Part shown: positions 8,061 through 16,144 of the stretch, piece by piece
Layout of the letters: every line of letters starts with the position of its first letter
How positions within the stretch are numbered: the stretch's first letter is position 1
Assembly: GCF_018860385.1 (NCBI RefSeq)
Contig: NZ_JAHKPH010000008.1
Coordinates: 267,424-331,423, forward strand
Reading direction: 5' to 3'
DNA length: 64,000 nucleotides
Origin: Reinekea forsetii
GTDB taxonomy: Bacteria > Pseudomonadota > Gammaproteobacteria > Pseudomonadales > Natronospirillaceae
Position numbers and translations under genes: made by a program
The notes under the pieces: generated by a model
The model's database searches: none
Seen by the model: the letters and a program-made list of their open reading frames with translations, nothing else
Told to the model about the DNA's origin: nothing

Positions 8061-8078
8061 TTCAAACGGTTGTTTGAA
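8061..8078. promoter_or_regulatory. Inverted repeat resembling a TetR-family (PsrA-type) operator
   Basis: TTCAAAC and GTTTGAA form perfect 7-bp arms around GGTT. The core CAAAC-N4-GTTTG fits the site reported for PsrA, the fatty-acid-responsive TetR repressor of pseudomonads. It lies 55-72 bases before the hydrolase pair that starts at 8133; a possible -10, TATAGA, follows at about 8095. The symmetry is seen in the sequence; the regulator is inferred. Confidence 0.4.
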
Positions 8079-8132
8079 TTTCGGCGGGGCATTCTATAGA
8101 GTAGGGTTAATTACTTTTTAATACGAATTTAT

Positions 8133-8927
8133 ATGAAGTCATTAATCCATTTTGCCCACGCCAATGGCATTCCTTCTGCCAGCTACCAAACTATGTTCGA
8201 TCAATTGAGCGATCACTACCGATTATGCCAATTGCCGTTGTTTAGCCATCACGATGATTACCCCGTTACGGACAATTGGCCAAAATTAAAAGAGCAATTG
8301 ATACACAGCATTGAGCGTCAAGCCAGCGAGCCCATCATTGGTGTCGGGCATTCTTTGGGTGGCGCATTAAACCTGATGGCGTCTATCGAGCGGCCCGACT
8401 TATTTAAAGCGGTTGTGATGCTCGATGTACCCTCATTAAGCCGTTTTGAATCCATTATGGTGCGTGCTGCAAAAAAAATTGGTCAAATGGATAGAATTAC
8501 ACCGGCAGGGCGAACTAAAAACCGTCGTACTCATTGGCCAGATAGAAACAGTGCGTTAGATTATTTTAAATCACGCAAAATGTTTACGAATTTTCACCCT
8601 CAATGTTTAGAAGACTACATCAGTTCGGCCTTGCGTGAGACGGACAATGGCGAACTGGAATTGGGCTACGAGCTAGACATTGAGCTGGCTATCTATCGCA
8701 CGGTGCCACACAATTTAGCCGCCAGTCGAAAGCAAATTAAAGTACCTACGGGTGTGCTGGTAGGTAATTCTACGAATACCGTCACCGACAACCAGTATCA
8801 AAGAATGATCAAAAAAGTAGGTCTACAGGGTCAAAAAGTAGAGGGGACGCATATGTTCCCCTTAGAGTATCCAATTGATACCGCCAATAACATTCACCAA
8901 ATGCTCGTTAAGATGGGTGTGCAATGA
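8133..8927 (+). CDS. Alpha/beta-fold hydrolase
   Basis: The 264-residue protein has the alpha/beta-hydrolase nucleophile elbow GHSLGG with Ser74 and a likely catalytic histidine in EGTHMFPLEYP near the C-terminus. The oxyanion region HFAHANGIPSASY at the N-terminus is typical of the serine-hydrolase/esterase branch. No signal peptide is visible, so it is cytosolic. The substrate is unknown. It overlaps the next hydrolase by 4 bp (ATGA, 8924-8927), so the two are one transcription unit, preceded by a PsrA-like palindrome. A lipid or ester substrate would be consistent with that site but is inference. Confidence 0.85.
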   Translation: MKSLIHFAHANGIPSASYQTMFDQLSDHYRLCQLPLFSHHDDYPVTDNWPKLKEQLIHSIERQASEPIIGVGHSLGGALNLMASIERPDLFKAVVMLDVPSLSRFESIMVRAAKKIGQMDRITPAGRTKNRRTHWPDRNSALDYFKSRKMFTNFHPQCLEDYISSALRETDNGELELGYELDIELAIYRTVPHNLAASRKQIKVPTGVLVGNSTNTVTDNQYQRMIKKVGLQGQKVEGTHMFPLEYPIDTANNIHQMLVKMGVQ

Positions 8928-9742
8928 ATACCTTTTCGTTGTTGAACGGTCGAGTTCAGGGCGTAAAGTTTGGGCAGGGGCGTAAAGTATTAGCCTTTCA
9001 TGGGTTACTTGATAATGCCATGTCATTTGCGTTGCTCAGCGAACATTGCCCTGATCTAGAAATTTGGGCGATAGATATGCCTGGACATGGGTTATCGGCA
9101 GCGTTGCCATACAATGATGGCACTTTTCTGCCGGCTAATGTCATTGCTTTAGGGGATGTATTAGATGAGCTGGCTTGGGAAGAGGTGATTATCATTGGTC
9201 ATTCCCTAGGTGGCATCATGGCGAGTCTATTAGCGGCGGTGGATGATCGTATAAAAGCGGTGTTTAGTATCGATTCGCTAGGTCCGCTTTCCAGTAAACC
9301 GGCTGAAAATTTCGAACGTTTTAAGCGGGTTTTTGCCAATCGAAATAAATCAATACCTGTGCGAACCTATAAAACCTACGACGCTATTTGGAAATCTCGA
9401 TTAAAAGGGATGTTTCCTCTTTCGGAGCGTGCCGCTCGAACCATGGCTAAGCGAGCGGTGGGTTTATCAGCAGATGGCTGGTACCACCGTTACGATCGGC
9501 AGCTGCGACAGGAAAGTTTGTGGCGTTTAAATGAAGAAGAGGTTTACCATTGGTTAAGTCAGATTCAGTGTCCATTGTACGTGTATCTCACCGGTGCCCA
9601 ACACTGGCCTGGATACGCCGGAGACTTTGAAAATAGGGAGCAGGCGGTACCTAAGTTAGACATTGAAAAACATGAAGGCTCACACCATGAGCATATGGAA
9701 GCGCCTGAAAAAATTGCGGCCTGGATTATGAGAAAGCTTTGA
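8924..9742 (+). CDS. Alpha/beta-fold hydrolase
   Basis: This second, only distantly similar alpha/beta hydrolase has 272 residues. It shows AFHGLLDNAMSF (oxyanion loop), DMPGHGLSA after strand 4, the nucleophile elbow IGHSLGGIMAS with Ser94, and a C-terminal HEGSHHEHMEAPE that supplies the catalytic histidine. All three catalytic elements appear intact. It is translationally coupled to the upstream hydrolase. No membrane or export signal is seen. The substrate is not predictable from sequence alone. Confidence 0.87.
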   Translation: MNTFSLLNGRVQGVKFGQGRKVLAFHGLLDNAMSFALLSEHCPDLEIWAIDMPGHGLSAALPYNDGTFLPANVIALGDVLDELAWEEVIIIGHSLGGIMASLLAAVDDRIKAVFSIDSLGPLSSKPAENFERFKRVFANRNKSIPVRTYKTYDAIWKSRLKGMFPLSERAARTMAKRAVGLSADGWYHRYDRQLRQESLWRLNEEEVYHWLSQIQCPLYVYLTGAQHWPGYAGDFENREQAVPKLDIEKHEGSHHEHMEAPEKIAAWIMRKL

Positions 9743-9834
9743 ACGAACCTAAAAAGGCAGCGTTCAAAGCAATTTCAATTGGCTTCAAATACAATCTTTC
9801 ACTTTTTAAGCTGTTTAGTATTGCTAATGCTCGC

Positions 9835-9840
9835 TATAAT
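9835..9840 (+). promoter_or_regulatory. -10 element (TATAAT) upstream of prmB
   Basis: A perfect TATAAT lies 31 bases before the prmB ATG. The -35 region 16-18 bases upstream (TGTTTA or overlapping hexamers) is poor, so strength is uncertain. Confidence 0.4.
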
Positions 9841-9870
9841 TGCCTAATTGTCCATTTTAATTAGAGTTTT

Positions 9871-10797
9871 ATGCAAAGCGCTTCGATTTCTTTCCCACAT
9901 ATTGATCAAACGACACCGTTAAAAACCGTAGGCGACTGGATACGGTTTTGTGCCAGCCAAATGGAGCTGCAAGGCTGTTTTTATGGCCATGGATTTGCAA
10001 CCCCCTGGGATGAAGCTCGGTTTCTGGTTTTGCGCAGCCTAAATCTAGACTGGGATATTCCTGATAGTGTTTTGCCGTCTCACTTACTTGGCAGCGAAAT
10101 TGATTCCTTGTACCAAGCAATACAATCTAGATGCATTGAAAAAATTCCGACCGCTTACTTGTTGGAAGAAGCTTGGTTTATGGGAGAGCCATACAAAGTA
10201 ACGCCAAATGTACTCATTCCGCGCTCACCGATAGCAGAACTCATAGGGGCAGGATTTGAACCTTGGATAACTGAAGAACCAGGTCGGGCGCTCGACTTGT
10301 GTACAGGGTCGGGCTGCATTGGAATAGCCATGGCACGGGTATTTCCAAATACGCCAATCGATATTTCCGACTTGAGCCAAGAAGCTCTAAGTATTGCTAC
10401 CGAAAACATTGCCGATAAAGAATTGGGCATGCAAGTACAGGTATACCAGGGTGATTTATTCTCTGGAATTGAGCCAACGAATCAATACGACCTGATCGTT
10501 TCAAACCCGCCTTATGTAGATCAAGAAGATATCGATGATATGCCAGAAGAGTTTCATCATGAGCCTCGATTGGGTTTAGCGGCAGGTTTTGATGGTCTCG
10601 ATCTTGTTCACAAAATGATGCAGCAGGCGCCAAGTTACTTGTCTGAAAACGGTTGGTTGGTATGTGAAGTAGGCAACAGTGCCGCAGCCATGGCCGAAGC
10701 ATACCCTCAAGTAGAGTTGATTTGGCCGGAATTTGAGCAGGGCGGGCACGGTGTGTTTATTGTCAGTGCGCGCGAACTATCTAAATTACAGAATTAA
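9871..10797 (+). CDS. prmB: Ribosomal protein L3 N5-glutamine methyltransferase PrmB
   Basis: The 308-residue SAM-dependent methyltransferase methylates a glutamine of ribosomal protein L3. The N-terminal helical domain is followed by the SAM loop DLCTGSGCIGIAMA and the catalytic NPPY in VSNPPYVDQEDIDDMPEEF. The stretch HEPRLGLAAGFDGLDL distinguishes PrmB from PrmC, which acts on release factors. A perfect -10 hexamer lies 31 bases before the ATG. aroC follows after 15 bases, the usual prmB-aroC pairing in gammaproteobacteria. Confidence 0.95.
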   Translation: MQSASISFPHIDQTTPLKTVGDWIRFCASQMELQGCFYGHGFATPWDEARFLVLRSLNLDWDIPDSVLPSHLLGSEIDSLYQAIQSRCIEKIPTAYLLEEAWFMGEPYKVTPNVLIPRSPIAELIGAGFEPWITEEPGRALDLCTGSGCIGIAMARVFPNTPIDISDLSQEALSIATENIADKELGMQVQVYQGDLFSGIEPTNQYDLIVSNPPYVDQEDIDDMPEEFHHEPRLGLAAGFDGLDLVHKMMQQAPSYLSENGWLVCEVGNSAAAMAEAYPQVELIWPEFEQGGHGVFIVSARELSKLQN

Positions 10798-10812
10798 AAA
10801 GAGTTAATAATT

Positions 10813-11910
10813 ATGTCAGGGAACAGTTTTGGACGGCTCTTTACCGTGACCACCTTTGGTGAAAGCCATGGTAAAGCATTGGGTGCTATTGTAGATGGAT
10901 GCCCTCCAGGAATAGATATCAGTGAAGCTGATTTACAGCTAGATTTAGATCGTCGTAAACCCGGTACAAGCAAACACACAACGCAACGCCGTGAAGCGGA
11001 CGAAGTAAAAATATTGTCTGGCGTGTTCGAGGGCAAAACCACCGGTACTCCCATTGGTTTGCTGATTGAGAATACCGATCAACGAAGTAAAGACTATTCA
11101 AATATTGCCGACACTTATCGCCCGGCGCATGCCGATTACGCCTACGATCAAAAGTTTGGCTTTCGAGATTATCGTGGTGGCGGTCGAAGCTCAGCACGTG
11201 AGACAGCGATGCGCGTTGCCGCCGGTGCCATTGCGAAAAAATACTTAAAGCAGCAGTTTGGCGTTGATATTAAGGGTTACTTGAGTCAGTTAGGCCCTGT
11301 TGATATGCAATTGAAAGATTGGGATCTAGTCGAAACGAATCCGTTTTTCTGTGGCGATGCCGACAAGCTTGAAGAACTCGATGCCTATATGACGGCTTTG
11401 CGTAAAAAAGAAGACTCTATTGGCGCAAAAGTTTCTGTCGTGGCAACTGGCTTGCCGCCGGGTTGGGGTGAACCTATTTTTGATCGACTCGATGCCGAAA
11501 TAGCCCACGCCATGATGAGCATTAATGCCGTAAAAGGCGTAGAAATTGGCGATGGCTTTGGTGTTGTTAACCAACTCGGGACAGAACACCGTGATGAAAT
11601 GTCGCCAGAAGGGTTCTTATCAAACCATGCCGGTGGCATCGTCGGCGGTATCAGTACTGGCCAAGATATCTTAGTTAGCATGGCGTTAAAGCCGACGTCT
11701 TCTATTACAACACCAGGAAAAAGCATAAACCGTAAAGGGGAAGCAATGGAAGTTGTAACCAAAGGACGCCACGACCCTTGCGTAGGTATTCGTGCAGTGC
11801 CTATTGCTGAGGCAATGTTGGCGTTAGTGCTCATGGATCATTGTTTACGCCATCGCGCCCAAAATGCCGATGTTGTGCCGCCCATCCCACCAATTCCTAG
11901 CCAAGCTTGA
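10813..11910 (+). CDS. aroC: Chorismate synthase
   Basis: The 365-residue FMN-dependent enzyme converts 5-enolpyruvylshikimate 3-phosphate to chorismate, the last common step of aromatic biosynthesis. The family signatures are GESHG near residue 18 ([12 protein letters not shown]), [15 protein letters not shown] around residue 120, and GGISTGQDI with the C-terminal [16 protein letters not shown]. Reduced FMN is needed but not consumed. It sits directly after prmB (15 bp) and before slyD (10 bp). Confidence 0.98.
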   Translation: MSGNSFGRLFTVTTFGESHGKALGAIVDGCPPGIDISEADLQLDLDRRKPGTSKHTTQRREADEVKILSGVFEGKTTGTPIGLLIENTDQRSKDYSNIADTYRPAHADYAYDQKFGFRDYRGGGRSSARETAMRVAAGAIAKKYLKQQFGVDIKGYLSQLGPVDMQLKDWDLVETNPFFCGDADKLEELDAYMTALRKKEDSIGAKVSVVATGLPPGWGEPIFDRLDAEIAHAMMSINAVKGVEIGDGFGVVNQLGTEHRDEMSPEGFLSNHAGGIVGGISTGQDILVSMALKPTSSITTPGKSINRKGEAMEVVTKGRHDPCVGIRAVPIAEAMLALVLMDHCLRHRAQNADVVPPIPPIPSQA

Positions 11911-11920
11911 AGGATAAAAC

Positions 11921-12400
11921 ATGAATATTAGTAAAGATACCGTTGTTGAAATGCATTACACCTTAAGTGAAGCAGGCAAACAAATTGAAAGTAGTTTTGA
12001 CACCGACCCTCTGGTCTACTTGCATGGTCACAGTGGCATGCTCGAAGGTGTAGAAGCGGCCCTAGAAGGCAAAGCGGCTGGCGATAAAATTGAAGTCACT
12101 TTAAGCCCTGAAAAAGCTTACGGCGAAATTAAAGAAAACGCTATTCAGCGCATTCCGTTAAAGCACTTGCAGGGCGCTAAAAAATGGAAGGCCGGAATGA
12201 CTGCGATTGTTGAATCTAATCAAGGTCGAAAGCAGGTTACTCTTGTTAAAGTTGGTAAATTCAACGCCGATTGTGATTTAAATCACCCGCTTGCAGGTAA
12301 AACACTCGATTTCTCTATAGAAATTCTAAATGTACGCACCGCTGAGCCTGAAGAGGTAGCCCATGGCCACGTACACGGCAAGGGTGGTCACCACCACTAG
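11921..12400 (+). CDS. slyD: FKBP-type peptidyl-prolyl isomerase SlyD
   Basis: The 159-residue protein has the SlyD layout: an FKBP half at the N-terminus (VEMHYTLSEAGKQIESSF, YLHGHSGMLEGVEAALEGK), an inserted chaperone flap, and CDLNHPLAGKTLDFSIEI closing the FKBP fold. The C-terminal tail (HGHVHGKGGHHH) is histidine-rich but short and lacks the cysteines of the long E. coli nickel-binding tail. SlyD isomerises prolyl bonds and helps nickel delivery to hydrogenase; here metal binding would be through the six clustered histidines. It is third in a prmB-aroC-slyD-yacL run. Confidence 0.93.
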   Translation: MNISKDTVVEMHYTLSEAGKQIESSFDTDPLVYLHGHSGMLEGVEAALEGKAAGDKIEVTLSPEKAYGEIKENAIQRIPLKHLQGAKKWKAGMTAIVESNQGRKQVTLVKVGKFNADCDLNHPLAGKTLDFSIEILNVRTAEPEEVAHGHVHGKGGHHH

Positions 12401-12409
12401 GCGTTATGC

Positions 12410-12766
12410 ATGGATTTTGAATTTCGTTACAACGAACAGGGTTTGCCGGTGGCTGAGTTCTCGATGGGGCACGAGGCCATTGGTCGTTGGCTATCCGATG
12501 AGTTGGGTTCAAACCTAGCCAAAATCAACCTATTACTTGAAGTCATCGAACAGATTGAACAAGCTCACCTAGCTGAAAAAACGCTTTTTGGCACAGAGCT
12601 CACTCTCTATCTCAGTAGCGATGATGTTGAAGTAAAGTCGATTTACGGTGACGATGAAGAAGACCTTCCCGAAGAAACTCACCTCTCAGACAGTTCTTCT
12701 ACCGCTAATTGTGGCTTGCCCGATTTTAAGCAGGCCGTAGAAGAGTGGTTAGATTACCACAGTTAG
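12410..12766 (+). CDS. yacL: UPF0231 family protein YacL
   Basis: This 118-residue protein matches the UPF0231/YacL family: the N-terminal MDFEFRYNEQGLPVAEFSMGHEAIGRWLSDE corresponds to the E. coli MDYEF...SMGHE block, and the end has the CGLPDFKQAVEEW element. The central third is very acidic (DDEEDLPEE). The family is cytosolic and functionally uncharacterised. It starts 9 bases after slyD and is probably co-transcribed with it. Confidence 0.85.
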   Translation: MDFEFRYNEQGLPVAEFSMGHEAIGRWLSDELGSNLAKINLLLEVIEQIEQAHLAEKTLFGTELTLYLSSDDVEVKSIYGDDEEDLPEETHLSDSSSTANCGLPDFKQAVEEWLDYHS

Positions 12767-12880
12767 ATTTTTTGCTAGACACAGTTTACGCCTCTACTTA
12801 GCTTTTAGAGTACTTATACCGATGTTAACGGGGAGGCGGTTCTACCTGCTGGTGATACCCTGAAAAAGCCTTCAGTTTTT

Positions 12881-12906
12881 TACTCCCTCGCCGCTACAAG
12901 GGAGTA
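12881..12906. repeat. Perfect 8-bp inverted repeat upstream of the VWA gene
   Basis: TACTCCCT at 12881-12888 pairs with AGGGAGTA at 12899-12906 around a 10-base loop. No T-run follows on either strand, so this reads better as a leader hairpin or operator for the gene at 12947 than as a terminator. Just before it, CTGAA/TTCAG with six T's (12870-12887) could be a weak terminator for yacL. Confidence 0.35.
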
Positions 12907-12946
12907 GTGCTATTCTAAATTTACGCGAACCAATGAAGGGTTATTC

Positions 12947-15112
12947 ATGTTGCTTCGATTTTATGTTTCACGGTGGGTTATTGTTTTCAGTACTTGCCTG
13001 TCAATTTTGGCGGCCATGCTGCCGGCTAGGGCGTTTGCAGATGTCCGAATTTTACTCGATGTTTCAAAAAGCATGGCTCAAAATGACCCTGAGAATCTTC
13101 GTTTAGATGCAATTAGTCAAATGATCGAGCAATTACCGAATGGCGAAAAGGCTGGTGTTTGGACATTTGGTGAATACGTCAATATGTTGGTGCCCCATGA
13201 AGCGGTTGATGCGCAGTGGCGGCGTGAGGCAATGGCAGCGGTAAAGCGTTTAAATGCGCCAGCTATCCGAACAAACATGGGCGGGGCGCTTGAAAAATCT
13301 TCATACGATTTTAATTATTCTACGTATCAAGGTCCGGTACACTTTGTACTGATTACCGATGGTAAAGTTGATATTGCGCCTAACCAAGAAGTGAATCGAG
13401 TTGAACGTACCCGCCTAATAGAATGGGTGGTGCCTAAATTTTTAGATGCGAATGCGGTTATTCATACCGTGGCAATATCTAACCAAGCCGACCGATCTCT
13501 TTTAAAGCAATTATCCGACCAATCAGGTGGTCAACACCACGTACTCAATAGCGGCCAAGCACTGACCACTTCGCTCATGAGTGTTATGTCGGATATTGCG
13601 CCGAAAACTCAAATTCCGATGGAAAATAAAGGCTTTACTGTAGACTCAGGTATTTCTGAAGTGACGGTGTTGATGCGCCATGACGCAGGAGCCGTCAGTT
13701 TAATCTCTCCAATGGGCGATATTACGTCTGCAGTTTCACCGATGGATCAGCGCTGGCGAGTCGGAGCTGGGTATTCTCAAGTTACCATAGAATCCCCTGC
13801 GTCAGGTCGCTGGCAGGTTCAAGGTGATATCAGTGATAACTCTCAAATCAGCGTACTCTCTGATATAAATATTCGATGGATAAACCCAACGGCTTCAGCC
13901 GTAGCGAAGGGCACCGTTGTTTCGCTTGAAGCTGAAATAGTAGACCCCAGTGGTCAGCGTTTATCGGCAATTGACCCAAATTTGATGACTGTCGAAGTGC
14001 GTGCCAATCAACAAGTTGTCGGATCTCAATTAGATCAAGGCGTCATAAGTGCCCGACTACTTCCCCGCCAAGATCAACGACCGCTTGAAGTCGAAGTCAT
14101 GCTAGATGGAGGTACTTTTAAGCGGCTAATTTACCGACAGTTGCGCTATGTTGAGCCCTATTCATCTGAAGTATTGATCACCAAAGATCACTATGAGTGG
14201 CGGATATACCCGAATCAACGTTTAAGCCAATTCAGCTCAATCAGCGCTACGGCTCAGGCCGTGAGCAAAAATAATTCCTTAGCAGGAGATTTTATTGAAG
14301 TCGATGGTGGCTACTTAGTTTGGAAACTTCCGTTTGATGCTACCCCAGGGGAATACACCGCAACGGTCACAGGTGATATTGAATCGGATGGCTCGGTGAT
14401 CATAATAAGCCCTCAGGCAGTAACGTTAACAGTACCGCCAACTACCGTGGGTGACTTTTTAATGACACCTGAGTGGGTAGAGCAGCAAAGTGAGATGATG
14501 GCAGAGAACACCGAAGAAATAGAACCTGAACCCATTGAAGAGGTGGCACCTGAAACTGTATCTGTGAACCCTGATGCTGAATGGGTTGAAGAAGTCGAGC
14601 CCACCGAAGAATCTTCAGGGTTGGGGATAATGACCTACATGCTCCTATCTATACCTGGGATTATCGTGCTGGTGGGCGCTTACTTTGTGTATCGAAAGTT
14701 AGAATCAAAATCGTCTTCTTCAGATGAAAATGATGAACTTTTGATGGGTGAAGAAGATTTTGCCGATTTGGATTCTCTTGATATTGCGTCCGTTGATGCC
14801 GATTTAGATTTAAGTGTGCCCGATGCGGAAGATGATTTCGCTGATGCACCGGTTATGGATGATATTGTTGATAGTGAACCTGAATTGCCAACACCTGAAG
14901 CCACTGAAGCGCCTACTGCAGATATGGAAGACATGTTAGATGATATTGCCGATTTACAATCACAAGCTGACTCAGATACCGTTGTCGAAGGTGAAGAAGA
15001 TGATGATTTATTTGATATTGGTTCTTTAGACGATGACCTTGCCGACCTTGATTTAGCCTTAGATGGTGATGACCCATTTGCAGATTCCAATGATGATGAC
15101 ACTAAAAATTAA
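12947..15112 (+). CDS. TIGR03503-type von Willebrand factor A membrane protein
   Basis: The 721-residue protein has a signal peptide ending ARAFA at about residue 31. A VWA domain follows at once (DVRILLDVSKSM with the MIDAS DxSxS, then the downstream TNMGG and LITDGKVDI), then beta-rich extracytoplasmic domains (about 220-500). Next come a Glu/Pro-rich linker, a single membrane helix (about 562-585, MTYMLLSIPGIIVLVGAYFV) and a cytoplasmic tail of about 135 residues rich in Asp and Glu. The N-terminal half matches the TIGR03503 family of marine gammaproteobacteria (KAGVWTFGEYVNMLVPH). The VWA domain should bind a protein ligand through a divalent metal in the periplasm. The function is unknown. 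Confidence 0.82.
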   Translation: MLLRFYVSRWVIVFSTCLSILAAMLPARAFADVRILLDVSKSMAQNDPENLRLDAISQMIEQLPNGEKAGVWTFGEYVNMLVPHEAVDAQWRREAMAAVKRLNAPAIRTNMGGALEKSSYDFNYSTYQGPVHFVLITDGKVDIAPNQEVNRVERTRLIEWVVPKFLDANAVIHTVAISNQADRSLLKQLSDQSGGQHHVLNSGQALTTSLMSVMSDIAPKTQIPMENKGFTVDSGISEVTVLMRHDAGAVSLISPMGDITSAVSPMDQRWRVGAGYSQVTIESPASGRWQVQGDISDNSQISVLSDINIRWINPTASAVAKGTVVSLEAEIVDPSGQRLSAIDPNLMTVEVRANQQVVGSQLDQGVISARLLPRQDQRPLEVEVMLDGGTFKRLIYRQLRYVEPYSSEVLITKDHYEWRIYPNQRLSQFSSISATAQAVSKNNSLAGDFIEVDGGYLVWKLPFDATPGEYTATVTGDIESDGSVIIISPQAVTLTVPPTTVGDFLMTPEWVEQQSEMMAENTEEIEPEPIEEVAPETVSVNPDAEWVEEVEPTEESSGLGIMTYMLLSIPGIIVLVGAYFVYRKLESKSSSSDENDELLMGEEDFADLDSLDIASVDADLDLSVPDAEDDFADAPVMDDIVDSEPELPTPEATEAPTADMEDMLDDIADLQSQADSDTVVEGEEDDDLFDIGSLDDDLADLDLALDGDDPFADSNDDDTKN

Positions 15113-15184
15113 GCGCGCGAGCAGTAGAATCAAACGTTTAAAAAAGGTAGTTTATGCCTATTTAAAGTAAACAAAGGCCACATC

Positions 15185-15994
15185 ATGTGTGAGTTACTGG
15201 CGATGAGCGCTAATGTACCAACGGATATTGTATTTAGTTTCAGTGGTCTAATACGCCGGGGCGGGCAAACAGGACCGCACTCAGATGGGTTTGGCATTTG
15301 TTTTTACGAACACAATGGTGTGCGAGAATTCAAAGATTATCTCGCTTCGGCTGAGTCTAAAATTGCTCAATTTCTAACGACATACCCAATAAAAAGTAAG
15401 GTTGTAATCAGCCACATTCGGCAAGCGAATGTCGGACAGGTGAGCCTTCAAAATACCCACCCCTTTCAGCGTGAATTGTGGGGTAAGCCTTGGACATATG
15501 CTCACAATGGCCAAATGCCTATTGAGCACATTCCACAACCTTCCGAATTTACGCCCATTGGCCAAACCGACAGTGAAAAACTATTTTGTTGGTTATTAAG
15601 TACACTCAAAGCAAAAAGCCATCCCGATGCTACACTAGATGAAGTCTGTTCGTTAATGCTCAGTGTGTGCAGCCAGGCTAACCAACTAGGTGTGAGTAAT
15701 ATTTTACTCTCCGATGGCAACTATTTATTTGTGTTTTGTTCAAATCGACTCAGCTGGATAACACGAAGATCTCCTTTTGGTGAAGCTAAATTGTGTGATG
15801 ATGATATTAAAGTGGATTTCTCATCAGTCACGACAGAAAACGATGTCGTCACCGTAATAGCAACCACGCCTTTAACGAATAATGAACATTGGCACGAAAT
15901 GAAACCAGGCGAATTACGCGTATTCAAAGAAGGTGAGAGTGTATGGCAGGGATACTCAGAACCCGTGATACACAAAAAAACGGCTGATTTATAA
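15185..15994 (+). CDS. yafJ: YafJ-type class II glutamine amidotransferase
   Basis: The 269-residue protein starts MCELLAMSANVPTDI, placing Cys2 as the N-terminal nucleophile after methionine removal. The class II glutaminase motifs follow: GPHSDGFGICFY, HIRQANVG, NTHPFQRELWG and WTYAHNGQM. It matches YafJ (DUF4747/GATase_4-like stand-alone domain), about the same length as E. coli YafJ. No synthetase domain is attached, so the ammonia acceptor is unknown. AAAGG precedes the ATG by 8 bases. Confidence 0.88.
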   Translation: MCELLAMSANVPTDIVFSFSGLIRRGGQTGPHSDGFGICFYEHNGVREFKDYLASAESKIAQFLTTYPIKSKVVISHIRQANVGQVSLQNTHPFQRELWGKPWTYAHNGQMPIEHIPQPSEFTPIGQTDSEKLFCWLLSTLKAKSHPDATLDEVCSLMLSVCSQANQLGVSNILLSDGNYLFVFCSNRLSWITRRSPFGEAKLCDDDIKVDFSSVTTENDVVTVIATTPLTNNEHWHEMKPGELRVFKEGESVWQGYSEPVIHKKTADL

Positions 15995-16144
15995 ACAGAT
16001 TATGAGCGAAACTGACTATGGTTCAGGTAATAGATCCGTACAATTGTGAATATACCTCACAGACTATTGAACATTGCGATTCAACAGCGCACAATTTCAA
16101 TTATTCTTAATAAATTAATAATAAGAACATAAATTGGAGACACC

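Noticed and set aside
11326-11834. Minus-strand open frames opposite aroC
   Set aside because: They are antisense shadows of a highly conserved gene with no recognisable products.
14413-15102. Minus-strand open frames opposite the acidic VWA tail
   Set aside because: The serine-rich translation is the antisense of Asp/Glu-rich repeats, not a gene.
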